A stretch of 48,382 nt of DNA. It comes from Lentisphaerota bacterium (GTDB lineage: Bacteria; Verrucomicrobiota; Kiritimatiellia; CAIQIC01; Lenti-01). The translations under genes and the position numbers were made by a program. Under the pieces are notes generated by a model, which worked only from the letters and a program-made list of their open reading frames with translations, was not told the origin of the DNA and did not search any database. Positions within the stretch are counted from its first letter, which is position 1, and each line of letters starts with the position of its first letter. The stretch spans positions 1 through 48,382 of the forward strand of contig JAAZFE010000003.1 in NCBI GenBank assembly GCA_012511885.1. The letters run 5' to 3'. This document shows positions 8,253 through 17,381 of this stretch, piece by piece.

Positions 8253-10262
8253 GTGAGCGCCGGAGCGATGGCTTTGGGCGCGGGCGGGCCGCTGGGCGTA
8301 GCGCTGGTGGCGCTGGCTTTGCTGGCGTTTAGCGGTTTGGGGGCGTGGCTGGCGGGGGGGCGGTCGGAGCGGGGTTCGGTGTGGTTGGGCGCGGGGGGGG
8401 CGGTGGCGGCTTGCGGGTTGGGATTGCTGGCGTCCGTGCGGGCTTTGTGGGTGTCGGGCGAATGCCTGTTGTCCGCGCCGTGGCGGATTCCGTATGGCGA
8501 ATTCCAGGTGGGGCTGGATCCGTTGAGTTCGTTTTTTTTGATTCCGCTTTTTCTGCTGTCGGGGGTGGTGGCGGTGTATTCGGTGGGTTATTTCCGTCCA
8601 TGGCCGGGGCGCAATCCGGGGCGGTTCTGGCTGTTCTACAATTGGCTGGTGGCGTGCATGGGGCTGGTGATTCTGGCGCGCAACGGGGTGCTGTTTTTGG
8701 TGGCCTGGGAGGCCATGGCGCTGGCGTCGTTTTTTCTGGTGGTGTATGACTGGCAGGAGGCGGAGGTGGGGCCGGCAGGCTGGCTTTATCTGGTGGCGAC
8801 GCACTTGGGCACCGCGTTTTTGATCGCGCTGTTTGTCTGGCTGGGACGGGAGAGCGGGGCGCAGGACTTCGCGCGGTATGCCGCGCCGGCGGGGATGGCG
8901 GGGTGGGTGTTTTTGCTGGGGTTGATCGGGTTTGGGACCAAGGCGGGGCTGTATCCGTTGCATGTGTGGCTGCCAGTGGCCCACCCGGCGGCGCCGAGTC
9001 CGGTGTCGGCGGTGATGTCGGGGATGATGATCAAGACCGGAGTGTATGGCATTGCGCGTTTGCTGGTGTTGCTGGGGGATGTGCCGGCGTGGTGCGCGTG
9101 GCTTGTGCTGCTGACGGGGGCGGCGACGGGGGTGCTGGGAATTTTGTTCGCGTTGGCGCAGCGGGATTTGAAGCGGATGCTGGCTTATTCGAGCGTGGAG
9201 AATGTCGGTATTATCACGCTGGGCCTGGGGCTGGGGCTGCTGGGGGTGGCGACGGGCGCGCCTCGGCTGGCGGTGCTGGGTTTTGCGGGGGCGCTGCTGC
9301 ATGTGCTGAATCACGCGGTGTTCAAGGGGCTGCTGTTTCTCGGGGCGGGCGCCGTGCTGCATGCCACCGGACTGCGTAATATTGAGATGCTGGGGGGCGC
9401 GCTGAAGCGGATGCCGTGGACCGGCGCGGCCTTTCTGGCGGGGGCGGCGGCCATTTGCGGGTTGCCGCCTTTCAATGGCTTTGTGGGCGAGTTTCTGATC
9501 TATGCGGGCGCGATTCGGGGGATTGTTGGTTCGGGCGCGGGGGTGGTGGGCGGGGTTGTCGCGGTCGGGTCGCTCGCGTTGATGGGCGGGCTGGCGCTGG
9601 CGTGTTTTACGAAGGCGTTCGGGATTGTGTTCCTGGGGGAGCCGCGCTCGGGGATGGCGGCGATGGCGACCGAGGTGGGGGCGTCCATGCGCTATGCCAT
9701 GGCGGCGCTGGCGGGATTCTGTCTGCTGCTGGGGCTGGCGCTGCCTCTGGGGTTGCGCTGGCTGGAGCCGGTGGTGGGGCAGTTGTCGGGGGGGGCGGCG
9801 GCGCCGCCGGGGCGGGCGGAAGAGGTGCTGATTCCGATGGCCCTGTTTGGCCTGCTGGCGTTGCTGCCGGTCGTGGCGGGGGCGCTGGCGCAGGTGAGGC
9901 GTCGTTTGCTGGCGGAGCGCGTGCAGCGCGAGAGCGCCACCTGGGACTGCGGCTACGCGGCGCCGAGCGCCAGCATGCAGTACACCGCGACGGGTTTTGT
10001 CCAGCCGCTGACCGAGGCCGCGAGCGGCATTTTGCGTCCGCGGGTGGAGAGCGAATTGCCCGCGGGGATTTATCCGGCGGGCGGCGCGTTCCGGTCGGAG
10101 ACGCCGGACGCGGCGCGACAGTTGTTTTTTGATCCGCTGTTCCGGCGGGCGGCGCGGCGGATGGGCCAGTTGCGCTGGCTGCAGCAGGGGCGGGTGCACT
10201 GGTATGTGTTTTATATTGTTCTGGCGCTGGTGGCGCTGCTGGCCTGGGCGGTGTGGACCTGA
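8253..10262 (+). CDS. hyfB: HyfB/NuoL-like proton-translocating antiporter subunit of Ehr-like complex
   Basis: This ~669-residue polytopic protein of the Mrp antiporter/NuoL-M-N family acts in the membrane arm of a group 4 hydrogenase-like complex. The proton_antipo_M region is clear: GFGTKAGLYPLHVWLPVAHP, the lysine/histidine-rich pumping segment, and LKRMLAYSSVENVGI. The length and C-terminal extension match hydrogenase-4 component B. The start is GTG at 8253; an ATG at 8268 is an alternative, and neither has an ideal Shine-Dalgarno. It is the first gene of a six-gene operon, and its TGA overlaps the next ATG. A fragment similar to its codons ~518-536 recurs at 17382-17434. Confidence 0.9.
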   Translation: MSAGAMALGAGGPLGVALVALALLAFSGLGAWLAGGRSERGSVWLGAGGAVAACGLGLLASVRALWVSGECLLSAPWRIPYGEFQVGLDPLSSFFLIPLFLLSGVVAVYSVGYFRPWPGRNPGRFWLFYNWLVACMGLVILARNGVLFLVAWEAMALASFFLVVYDWQEAEVGPAGWLYLVATHLGTAFLIALFVWLGRESGAQDFARYAAPAGMAGWVFLLGLIGFGTKAGLYPLHVWLPVAHPAAPSPVSAVMSGMMIKTGVYGIARLLVLLGDVPAWCAWLVLLTGAATGVLGILFALAQRDLKRMLAYSSVENVGIITLGLGLGLLGVATGAPRLAVLGFAGALLHVLNHAVFKGLLFLGAGAVLHATGLRNIEMLGGALKRMPWTGAAFLAGAAAICGLPPFNGFVGEFLIYAGAIRGIVGSGAGVVGGVVAVGSLALMGGLALACFTKAFGIVFLGEPRSGMAAMATEVGASMRYAMAALAGFCLLLGLALPLGLRWLEPVVGQLSGGAAAPPGRAEEVLIPMALFGLLALLPVVAGALAQVRRRLLAERVQRESATWDCGYAAPSASMQYTATGFVQPLTEAASGILRPRVESELPAGIYPAGGAFRSETPDAARQLFFDPLFRRAARRMGQLRWLQQGRVHWYVFYIVLALVALLAWAVWT

Positions 10263-11164
10263 TGAAGGCGGTTTCCATGTTGCAGATCGTGCTGGCCGTG
10301 GCCCTCTCGCCGCTGCTGCCGGTTGTGATTCAGCGGGTCAAGGCGCTGTTTGCCGGGCGGCAGGGGCCGCCGTGGCTGCAGGGCTATTTCGATTTGTGGA
10401 AACTGCTGCGCAAGGGCGGCACCTACAGCCGCACCACCACCTGGGTGTTCCGCGCGGGGCCGCTGGTCAATTTTGCCTGCCTGCTGGTGGCGTTGCTGAT
10501 TCTGCCGCTGGGCGGTCTGCCGGCGGTGGTGTCGTTTGACGGCGACTGGATTCTGCTGGCCTACATGCTGGCGCTGGGCCGCTTTTGCATGGTGGTGGCG
10601 GCGTTGGACACGGGGTCGAGTTTCGAGGGGATGGGCGCGAGCCGCGAGGTGCAGTTTGCGGTGTTTACCGAGCCGGCGCTGCTGCTGGGCCTGGCGGCGC
10701 TGGCGCGCGAGACGGGGATGATGTCGCTGTCGGGCATGTATGGCGAGCTGGCGTTGACGGGGGAGGTGCCGTTCCGGATTTTGCTGAGCGCGGGGATGTT
10801 TATTCTGTATCTGGCCGAGAACTGCCGCATTCCGGTGGATGATCCGGCCACGCATCTGGAACTGACCATGATCCACGAGGTGATGGTGCTGGACCACGGC
10901 GCGGTGGACTTTGGTTTGATCCAGTGGGGCGGGGCGTTGAAGTTGTGGGTGGTGGGCGCACTGTGGAGCGGCCTGCTGCCGCTGGGCGCCTTGAGGCATC
11001 CGCTGGCGCTGCTGTTGGCGGGGCTGGGCGGCTTGCTGGGGCTGGCGGTGCTGACGGGCGTGGTGGAGTCGGTGATGGCGCGTTTGCGCCTGCTGCGGAT
11101 GCCGCAGCTTCTGGTGGGCGCGGGCATGATGTGCGCGCTGAGCTTGTTGTTGACTTTCCGGTAG
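10262..11164 (+). CDS. hyfC: HyfC/NuoH-like membrane subunit of Ehr-like complex
   Basis: This 300-residue membrane protein belongs to the NuoH/HycD/HyfC family, which anchors the soluble module and lines the quinone-site-like cavity. Visible motifs include QGYFDLWKLLRKGG, the EN.RIPVDDPATHLELTMIHE segment (conserved acidic residues in the loop facing the soluble arm) and a long run of hydrophobic helices. The start is the ATG at 10262, which shares a base with the hyfB-like stop (TGATG). The hyfE-like gene follows after 7 bases. Confidence 0.9.
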   Translation: MKAVSMLQIVLAVALSPLLPVVIQRVKALFAGRQGPPWLQGYFDLWKLLRKGGTYSRTTTWVFRAGPLVNFACLLVALLILPLGGLPAVVSFDGDWILLAYMLALGRFCMVVAALDTGSSFEGMGASREVQFAVFTEPALLLGLAALARETGMMSLSGMYGELALTGEVPFRILLSAGMFILYLAENCRIPVDDPATHLELTMIHEVMVLDHGAVDFGLIQWGGALKLWVVGALWSGLLPLGALRHPLALLLAGLGGLLGLAVLTGVVESVMARLRLLRMPQLLVGAGMMCALSLLLTFR

Positions 11165-11171
11165 AGACGGC

Positions 11172-11822
11172 ATGCAGGATTGGATGGGCAATGTATTGAT
11201 CGCGCTGATCCTGACGGATCTGCTGCTGCTGGGTTCGAGCCAGTTGCGCAACGCGATCCGCCTGATGGCGGTGCAGGGGTTCGTGCTGGGGCTGCTGCCG
11301 TGGCTGGCCCACGGCAAGCTGACGGGCGCGGCGCTGCTGATGGGGGCGACCAGCGCCGTGCTGAAGGGCGGGGTGTTCCCGGCGCTGCTACGGTGGGCCT
11401 CGCGCGAGATTCATGTGCGGCGCGAGATCGAGCCGCTGGTCGGTTATATCCCATCGCTGCTGATCGGGCTGGGGGTGTTGACGGGCGCGTTCGTGGCGGG
11501 GGCGCGGCTGACGTTGCCGTGGGCGTCGCCGTCGCCGCTGCTGATTCCGACGGGGCTGTTCACGGCGTGGACGGGGCTCTTTTTGATCATGGCGCGCCGC
11601 AAGGCGCTGACCCAGGTTCTGGGTTATATCGTGCTGGAGAACGGCATTTTTATTCTGGGCATGGTGGTGGTCGAGGCGATGCCGCTGCTGGTCGAGCTGG
11701 GGGTGCTGCTCGATGTGTTTGCGGGCGTGTTTGTGATGGGCATTCTGGTGTTCCACATCAATCGTGAATTCAGCCACATTGATGTGGATCAGCTTGACGC
11801 GCTGCGGGAGGAAACGCTGTGA
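11172..11822 (+). CDS. hyfE: HyfE-like membrane subunit of Ehr-like complex
   Basis: This 216-residue membrane protein resembles hydrogenase-4 component E, whose N-terminal part is related to MrpC/NuoK. Hydrophobic helices fill the sequence, with LRNAIRLMAVQGFVLGLLPW near the start and VLEN.IFILGM later, and a polar C-terminal tail. It sits between hyfC- and hyfF-like genes as in the enterobacterial hyf order (hyfD is missing here). Its stop overlaps the next start as GTGA. Confidence 0.88.
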   Translation: MQDWMGNVLIALILTDLLLLGSSQLRNAIRLMAVQGFVLGLLPWLAHGKLTGAALLMGATSAVLKGGVFPALLRWASREIHVRREIEPLVGYIPSLLIGLGVLTGAFVAGARLTLPWASPSPLLIPTGLFTAWTGLFLIMARRKALTQVLGYIVLENGIFILGMVVVEAMPLLVELGVLLDVFAGVFVMGILVFHINREFSHIDVDQLDALREETL

Positions 11823-13303
11823 TCGCGGCGCTGATTCTTTTGCCCATTGGCGCGGCGGTCGTGGCGCTGCTGATGGAGTCGGATGTCCGGCGGCGCCGGT
11901 TGCTGGTGGGGACGGCCGCGGCACACCTGGGGCTGACGGCTCTCTATTGGTGCAATCCGCCAACGGTGGCCGCGGATGCCTGGCTGGGCTTTGATTCGGC
12001 GGGGCGGATTTTCCTGGGGATTTCGAGCGTGTTGTTTTTGGCGGTGGCGTTCTATGGGGCTTATCGTCTCGGCAGGGAGCAGCGCGGCCGCCAGGCTGAG
12101 GTTGACACGGGGATGCCGTTCATCAACGCGCCCGAGGCGGTGTATACGGCGTGCCTGCTGCTGTTTCTGGCCATGATGACGCTGGTGGCGGCGAGTCGGC
12201 ATCTGGGGGTGTTGTGGGTGGCACTGGAGGCGACGACGCTGACGACCGCGCCGCTGATTTATTTCCACCGCCAGCCGCGGTCGCTCGAGGCCACTTGGAA
12301 ATATCTGCTGGTGTGCTCGGTGGGCATCGCGCTGGCGCTGCTGGGCAACTTCTTGCTGGTGGTGGCGTCGGCCCATGCCGATGGCAGCGGGGGCACGCTG
12401 GTGATTCGCGAGCTGGTGGCGCGGGGGGCGGAGCTGCGCGCGCCCTGGATGAAGGCGGCCTTTGTCTTCCTGCTGGTGGGCTACGGCACCAAGATGGGGC
12501 TGGTGCCGATGCATACCTGGCTGCCGGACGCGCACAGCGAGGCGCCCTCGCTGGTGTCGGCGCTGCTGTCGGGCGCGCTGCTCAACTGCGCGTTTCTGGG
12601 CATTCTGCGGACGCATTCCATCTGCGCGGCGGCGGGCATCGGCGATTTCAGCGGGAACCTGCTGATTGTATTCGGGCTGATCTCGATGGTGTTTGCGGCG
12701 GCGTTTTTGGTCAATCAGGCGGACTACAAGCGGATGCTGGCCTATTCGAGCATCGAGCACATGGGGCTGCTGGCGCTGGGAGCGGGGCTGGGCGGGGCGG
12801 CGCTTTATGGCGCGCTGCTGCACGCGGTGAACCACTCGCTGGTCAAGGCCGCGCTGTTCATGGTGGCGGGCAATTTTGTAGCGGCCTACCGCACGAAGCT
12901 GGTCGGTCAGACCGGGCGCGCCCTGCATTGGCTGCCGGTCAGCGGGGGCCTCTGGCTGCTGGGGGTGTTTGCCATTACGGGGTCGCCGCCCTTCGGCACC
13001 TTTGTGAGCGAGTTTACGATGTTGCGCGCGGCATTCGCGCAGGGCCGGGAGTGGGTGGCCGTTGTCGCGCTGGTGGCACTGGGCGTGGCCTTTATCGGCA
13101 TGACGCGCACCTTCTTGTGCATGGCGCTCGGGCCGGAGCCGGGGGGGGGCAAGTTTGAGATTGCCGAGAAGGAACAGCGCGCCGCGGTAATACCCGCGCT
13201 GGTGCTGATGGGGATGTCGCTGTGGCTGGGTCTGTGGATTCCGGGCAAGCTGCACCAGGCGCTGGCCCACGCGGCCCGTCTGCTGGGAGGGCGCGGACCA
13301 TGA
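11819..13303 (+). CDS. hyfF: HyfF/NuoN-like antiporter subunit of Ehr-like complex
   Basis: This 494-residue second antiporter-type subunit carries the family block GYGTKMGLVPMHTWLPDAHS, followed by YKRMLAYSSIEHMGLLALG, and about 14 membrane segments. Together with the HyfB-like subunit it would give two ion channels. The GTG start at 11819 overlaps the preceding stop, and its TGA overlaps the ATG of the large subunit, so expression is coupled across the operon. Confidence 0.9.
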   Translation: MIAALILLPIGAAVVALLMESDVRRRRLLVGTAAAHLGLTALYWCNPPTVAADAWLGFDSAGRIFLGISSVLFLAVAFYGAYRLGREQRGRQAEVDTGMPFINAPEAVYTACLLLFLAMMTLVAASRHLGVLWVALEATTLTTAPLIYFHRQPRSLEATWKYLLVCSVGIALALLGNFLLVVASAHADGSGGTLVIRELVARGAELRAPWMKAAFVFLLVGYGTKMGLVPMHTWLPDAHSEAPSLVSALLSGALLNCAFLGILRTHSICAAAGIGDFSGNLLIVFGLISMVFAAAFLVNQADYKRMLAYSSIEHMGLLALGAGLGGAALYGALLHAVNHSLVKAALFMVAGNFVAAYRTKLVGQTGRALHWLPVSGGLWLLGVFAITGSPPFGTFVSEFTMLRAAFAQGREWVAVVALVALGVAFIGMTRTFLCMALGPEPGGGKFEIAEKEQRAAVIPALVLMGMSLWLGLWIPGKLHQALAHAARLLGGRGP

Positions 13304-14814
13304 GGGCCGCCGCGTTGCGTCATCTGAAACCCCTGCCGGTCACGGAGGTGCCCGTGCTGTCCATGAGAGCGTTCCGGCGGGAGATTCTGGCATCGGTCGA
13401 GGACGGCTGGCGGCTGGTGTCGTTTCATGGCGCGGGGCGGCCGGATGACGCGGTGCGCCTGACGGCGGTGCTGGCGCTGGACTCCAGCGGGGAGCTGAAA
13501 GTTCTGGCCGCGGATCCCGGCGAGAGTTATCCCGCGCTGACCCCGGTTTGTCCGCAGGCGGGACCGTTCGAGCGCGAGATTGCCGAGCAGTGGGGCGTGA
13601 CGCCCGAGGGTCACCCCTGGCTGAAACCTCTGCGTTTTCATGGCAGCTATCGCCCGGGGCATGTGGTCTGGCCGGAGTTGGCCGGCGAGAATATCCAGCC
13701 CTCGGTGATGGACTTCTTTGATGTCGAGGGCGAGGGCATTCACGAGGTGGCCGTGGGGCCGGTGCACGCGGGCATTATCGAGCCGGGCCACTTCCGTTTT
13801 CACTGCCACGGCGAGCAGGTGCTGCATCTGGAGATTTCGCTGGGCTATCAGCATCGCGGCGTCGAGCGCGCATTGTTGGGCGGTCCGCATCCGCGCACCA
13901 TCCACCATATGGAGACCTTGGCGGGGGATACCACCATCGGACACGCCACGACCTATTGCCGGGCGGTGGAAGCGTTGGCCGGCTGCCAGGCGCCGCCCCG
14001 CGCCCGGGCCCTGCGGGCGGTGTCGCTCGAACTCGAGCGGCTCAGCAATCATACCGGCGATTTGGGCGCTTTGGCGGGCGATGTGGGCTATCTGCCCACG
14101 GCGTCATTCTGCGGACGCCTGCGCGGCGATTTCTTGAACATGACCGCGATGCTTTGCGGCAGCCGGTTCGGACGCGGCCTGGTGCGGCCCGGCGGGGTGG
14201 GCTTTGATGTGGATGCCGGTTTGACGGCGAGACTGCTCGAGTCACTCGAGGATACCTGCCGGGATGTGGCCGGGGCGGTCAACCTGCTCTGGGAGACTTC
14301 GTCGGTGCGGGCGCGTTTCGAGCAAACCGGGACGGTATCCGCCGCCATGGCCGTCCAACTGGGCCTGGTCGGGCCGGCCGCGCGCGCCAGCGGACGGGAG
14401 ATGGATGTCCGCCGCGATTTTCCGGCGGATGACGCGCATTACGACGATTGGTCCATCGCCATGCTGACCAGCGGCGATGTCATGGCCCGGGCGCGGGTTC
14501 GCTGGCTCGAGATTCAGCGGTCGGCGGAGTTCATCCGGCGCTGTCTGGCCGATTTGCCGGAAGGGCCCGTCCGGATGGAATGCGGTCCGCCGGCGGCGGA
14601 CTCGCTGGTGGTTTCGATGACCGAGGGCTGGCGCGGCGAAATCGTGCATGTGGCGCAGACCGGCGCGGCCGGGCGTTTTGCCCGCTACAAGGTGGTGGAT
14701 CCGTCCTTCCACAATTGGATGGGGCTGGCCATGGCTCTGCGCGGTCAGGAGATTTCCGATTTCCCCCTGTGCAACAAGAGTTTCAACCTTTCCTACTGCG
14801 GACACGACCTGTGA
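13300..14814 (+). CDS. Hydrogenase/NuoCD-like large subunit lacking [NiFe] cysteine ligands
   Basis: This 504-residue protein fuses a NuoC-like N-terminal domain (~1-150) to a NuoD/hydrogenase large-subunit domain (GYQHRGVERALLGG on). In catalytic [NiFe] enzymes two CxxC motifs, one early (RxCGxC) and one near the C terminus (DPCxxC), bind the metals. Here the first region reads METLAGDTTIGHATTYCRAV and the second reads SFNLSYCGHDL, so neither CxxC is present. The protein therefore should not bind a standard NiFe site. The absence is a direct observation. Assignment to Ehr complexes follows from their known lack of these ligands. The substrate is unknown; ATG overlaps the previous stop. Confidence 0.88.
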   Translation: MRAAALRHLKPLPVTEVPVLSMRAFRREILASVEDGWRLVSFHGAGRPDDAVRLTAVLALDSSGELKVLAADPGESYPALTPVCPQAGPFEREIAEQWGVTPEGHPWLKPLRFHGSYRPGHVVWPELAGENIQPSVMDFFDVEGEGIHEVAVGPVHAGIIEPGHFRFHCHGEQVLHLEISLGYQHRGVERALLGGPHPRTIHHMETLAGDTTIGHATTYCRAVEALAGCQAPPRARALRAVSLELERLSNHTGDLGALAGDVGYLPTASFCGRLRGDFLNMTAMLCGSRFGRGLVRPGGVGFDVDAGLTARLLESLEDTCRDVAGAVNLLWETSSVRARFEQTGTVSAAMAVQLGLVGPAARASGREMDVRRDFPADDAHYDDWSIAMLTSGDVMARARVRWLEIQRSAEFIRRCLADLPEGPVRMECGPPAADSLVVSMTEGWRGEIVHVAQTGAAGRFARYKVVDPSFHNWMGLAMALRGQEISDFPLCNKSFNLSYCGHDL

Positions 14815-15581
14815 TACGAGCACTTCTGGAACGCATACGCCAATGCCACCGCACGGTGGTGTATCCCGCCGGGCCGCCGGTCTTGCCCGAGCGTCTGCGC
14901 GGTCGCCCCGTGGTGACGCCCGGGGCCTGCCCGGAGGGCTGCGTGGAGTGCGTGGCGGCTTGTCCGGTGGGCGCCATCACCCGGCCGGACGGGCGGGTGC
15001 ATGTGGATTTGGGGCGCTGCCTGTTTTGCGGCGATTGCGCGGCGGCCTGCCCGCATGGCGCCTTGCGTTTTACCCGGGATCACCGCCTCGCGGCGCGGAC
15101 TCGCGACGATTTGCGCACGGTGGGCGGCGAGGGGCCGCTGGCGCGCGCGCTCGAGGGCCGCATGCTCAGCCTGTTTGGCCGCTCGCTCAAGCTGCGGCAG
15201 GTGTGCGCCGGGGGGTGCAACGCCTGCGAGGCCGATACCAACGTGCTGACCACGGTGGTGTTTGACCTGAGCCGGTTCGGCATCAAGTTTGTGGCGTCGC
15301 CGCGGCACGCGGACGGTTTGCTGGTGACGGGGCCGGTGACCGGCAACATGGCGCTGGCGCTCAAGAAGACCTATGACGCGTTGCCGGATCCGCGCCTGGT
15401 TATTGCGGTGGGCGCCTGCGCGATTTCCGGCGGGCCTTACGCCGGCCATGCCGAAGCGCGTGACGGGGCGGACGCCGTGGTGCCGGTGGATTTGTACATC
15501 CCCGGCTGCCCGCCGCATCCCATCACGATTTTGGACGGGCTGCTGCGGTTGCTGGACCGCTTGCCGGCGGAGCGGTTGTAG
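14811..15581 (+). CDS. Ferredoxin-NuoB fusion small subunit of Ehr-like complex
   Basis: The 256-residue protein begins at GTG (14811), overlapping the large-subunit stop. Residues ~40-90 carry a double [4Fe-4S] ferredoxin module (CPEGCVECVAACP, then CLFCGDCAAACP). Residues ~130-250 form the NuoB/hydrogenase small-subunit domain with GGCNACEAD, AVGACAISGGPY and IPGCPPHP, which should ligate the proximal cluster. In most relatives these are separate genes (HyfH and HyfI, or NuoI and NuoB). The final ~100 bases of the gene are duplicated at 17439-17555. Confidence 0.88.
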   Translation: MIRALLERIRQCHRTVVYPAGPPVLPERLRGRPVVTPGACPEGCVECVAACPVGAITRPDGRVHVDLGRCLFCGDCAAACPHGALRFTRDHRLAARTRDDLRTVGGEGPLARALEGRMLSLFGRSLKLRQVCAGGCNACEADTNVLTTVVFDLSRFGIKFVASPRHADGLLVTGPVTGNMALALKKTYDALPDPRLVIAVGACAISGGPYAGHAEARDGADAVVPVDLYIPGCPPHPITILDGLLRLLDRLPAERL

Positions 15582-15595
15582 CGGGGGGGGGCGGG
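15479..15595 (+). repeat. Direct repeat, original copy (3' end of small-subunit gene)
   Basis: This segment, covering the last ~34 codons, the stop and the following G-rich bases, recurs at 17439-17555. By eye only about three substitutions separate the coding parts, so the duplication is recent. The two copies bracket the sulfatase-like gene. Confidence 0.85.
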
Positions 15596-15702
15596 CAGGG
15601 GGGAATACAAGCGTGAACGTGACGGCGAACTGCGGACCAAACCGCTATAACGCTACTGCCTATTGAACAGCCGGGACCGCCCCGAACCGGGAGACAGTCA
15701 GG

Positions 15703-17316
15703 TTACTGCGCTTGAAAGGACGTGGCGGCGGCATCCCCAAATCGAGGCCGGGCGGGACGGGTGCCGTCATTCCAGTCGAGAACCCATTGGCGTAGCATTT
15801 CCGGTTGGGTCAGTTGCATATTTATCAAAGGATGTAAGTCCGTGAGGTATACGGGAGAGTGGTCTTCTTCGGCACGCTTTTGACCCGGATATTTGATAAT
15901 CAGTGGCACATGTTTTTCAGGGGCTTCCGGATCCATATCCGCTTCTGTTTCTGAGCGTTTGAAGCTCTCCCTCCAACCGTGGTCGGAGAGAATCAGAATG
16001 AGCGAGGAGTCATAATCCGAACGGGTTTTTAAATGATCAATGATGTCGCCGATAACGACATCCACGGCATACACATTTTCCAAGTAGTCGGAGATGGTCG
16101 CCAATGAAGCTTGCGGAGGGGAGGTGCGACGATTCCAGTGCCGGTCGAAGAGGTAGGGGGAATGCGGGAGATTGATGTGGAAAAACGAGATATTGGGATA
16201 GGGCAACCGTGGCAGGGTTGCTTCCAGATGGGGGCGAATCCGGACTTGGAATTCCTCGAACATCGAACCGAGCGGATCGGTGGGGGATGGAATCCGGATA
16301 CCGAATTTTTCGAGAAAAGCCAATTGTGTGTACAACAGGTTGAGGATGCGTTCGGGCAGGGTGTAGCGGCTGTTGTGGCTGTAGAAAGGAATCAGCCCAT
16401 TTATATTTTTCCCGAGGATGCCGGGATAATGGATATAGCAGCCGGAGGTGAAGCTGTAATGGTTGTCGGAAAGGTCGAAAATGGATTTGAGCTGCAGAAG
16501 TAAAAATTCATTCCGTTCGATTTTGGATTTCAAATCCGTGTGGGAAAAGTTGTGGATGCGCGGGTCAGTTTGAAATAAAAGCCGGGGGACGGAAACTGTC
16601 GTCAGTACCCCGGGGCTGTATGCCCGGGTAAATAAGGTCGAGTGCTGCAGCATCTTCTGGAGGTGCGGCATGTGGTCGAGGGAGAAGCTCGAATGGCCAA
16701 ATGTGTAGTTGTAGGACCATCCATCAAAGAGAAAAATATAGACGCTGTTGGAATTCGCGGGCGGTTCTGCAGCGGGGGGCATGTCGCTCACCCGGTAGTC
16801 AGCGGCATAGCTGGGCCACACAAAGGTTTGAACAACAAAAAGCAGAAATACGATAGCGAAAACACCGTAAATCTTGAACACAACTTCCCGTGTCCGCCTG
16901 CGGAAGACTGCGAGCAAAAAAGAGGGGAGCAAGACATAGAAAAACAGTTTGGTTATGCGGGCATCAATGCAGATAGCCAGAGCGGACGGCAATTGGTCAC
17001 TGGAATAGGCAATGGCCATTACCGAGCGGAACAATACGGCCATCAGGAACCAAAAAATCATGATGTCTGGAATTTTCCGCAGAGGCTTGGACCACTTCCG
17101 GTGCTTTATTCGCATCTGAATCCAGCGCAAAACTCCGAACGACATGCCATATATTGCAGCCAAAATGGCAATGGCGAGGAGAACTGCCCAGCGATATTGA
17201 GGGGACCAGTCCAGTGTGTAGCGGTTGCCACGGTCGTATAGCAGATAAATCTGCGGCAATAGGGCAACATAGGCGACAGAAAGATGAAACAGGGGATGGA
17301 GAAGGAATTTGCGCAT
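15703..17316 (-). CDS. Membrane-anchored sulfatase/phosphatase-superfamily protein
   Basis: The 537-residue protein has four to five membrane helices in its first ~180 residues, then an alkaline-phosphatase-superfamily domain facing the periplasm. The motif VYIFLFDGWSYNYTFG holds the metal-binding Asp with the nucleophile expected shortly after. LILILSDHGWRES holds the downstream metal-binding Asp-His pair. The layout resembles lipoteichoic-acid-synthase or phosphoethanolamine-transferase relatives, but no specific substrate can be given. Codon and base use is less GC-rich than in the neighbours. It lies opposite to the hydrogenase-like operon and between two copies of that operon's 3' end, which suggests insertion. 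Confidence 0.8.
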   Translation of the reverse strand: MRKFLLHPLFHLSVAYVALLPQIYLLYDRGNRYTLDWSPQYRWAVLLAIAILAAIYGMSFGVLRWIQMRIKHRKWSKPLRKIPDIMIFWFLMAVLFRSVMAIAYSSDQLPSALAICIDARITKLFFYVLLPSFLLAVFRRRTREVVFKIYGVFAIVFLLFVVQTFVWPSYAADYRVSDMPPAAEPPANSNSVYIFLFDGWSYNYTFGHSSFSLDHMPHLQKMLQHSTLFTRAYSPGVLTTVSVPRLLFQTDPRIHNFSHTDLKSKIERNEFLLLQLKSIFDLSDNHYSFTSGCYIHYPGILGKNINGLIPFYSHNSRYTLPERILNLLYTQLAFLEKFGIRIPSPTDPLGSMFEEFQVRIRPHLEATLPRLPYPNISFFHINLPHSPYLFDRHWNRRTSPPQASLATISDYLENVYAVDVVIGDIIDHLKTRSDYDSSLILILSDHGWRESFKRSETEADMDPEAPEKHVPLIIKYPGQKRAEEDHSPVYLTDLHPLINMQLTQPEMLRQWVLDWNDGTRPARPRFGDAAATSFQAQ

Positions 17317-17381
17317 TTCAGGGTCTTTTTTGCACTTTCATGATGGCAGGTTGGCGGTATGGATGCAATCCATGGGTTTTT

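Noticed and set aside
8115-10199. Very long antisense frame opposite the hyfB-like gene
   Set aside because: Arg/Gln/His-rich translation with no domain; a shadow of a clear membrane subunit.
13300-15581. Calling the complex a functional hydrogen-producing hydrogenase
   Set aside because: The large subunit lacks both CxxC nickel-binding motifs, so hydrogen activity is not supported.
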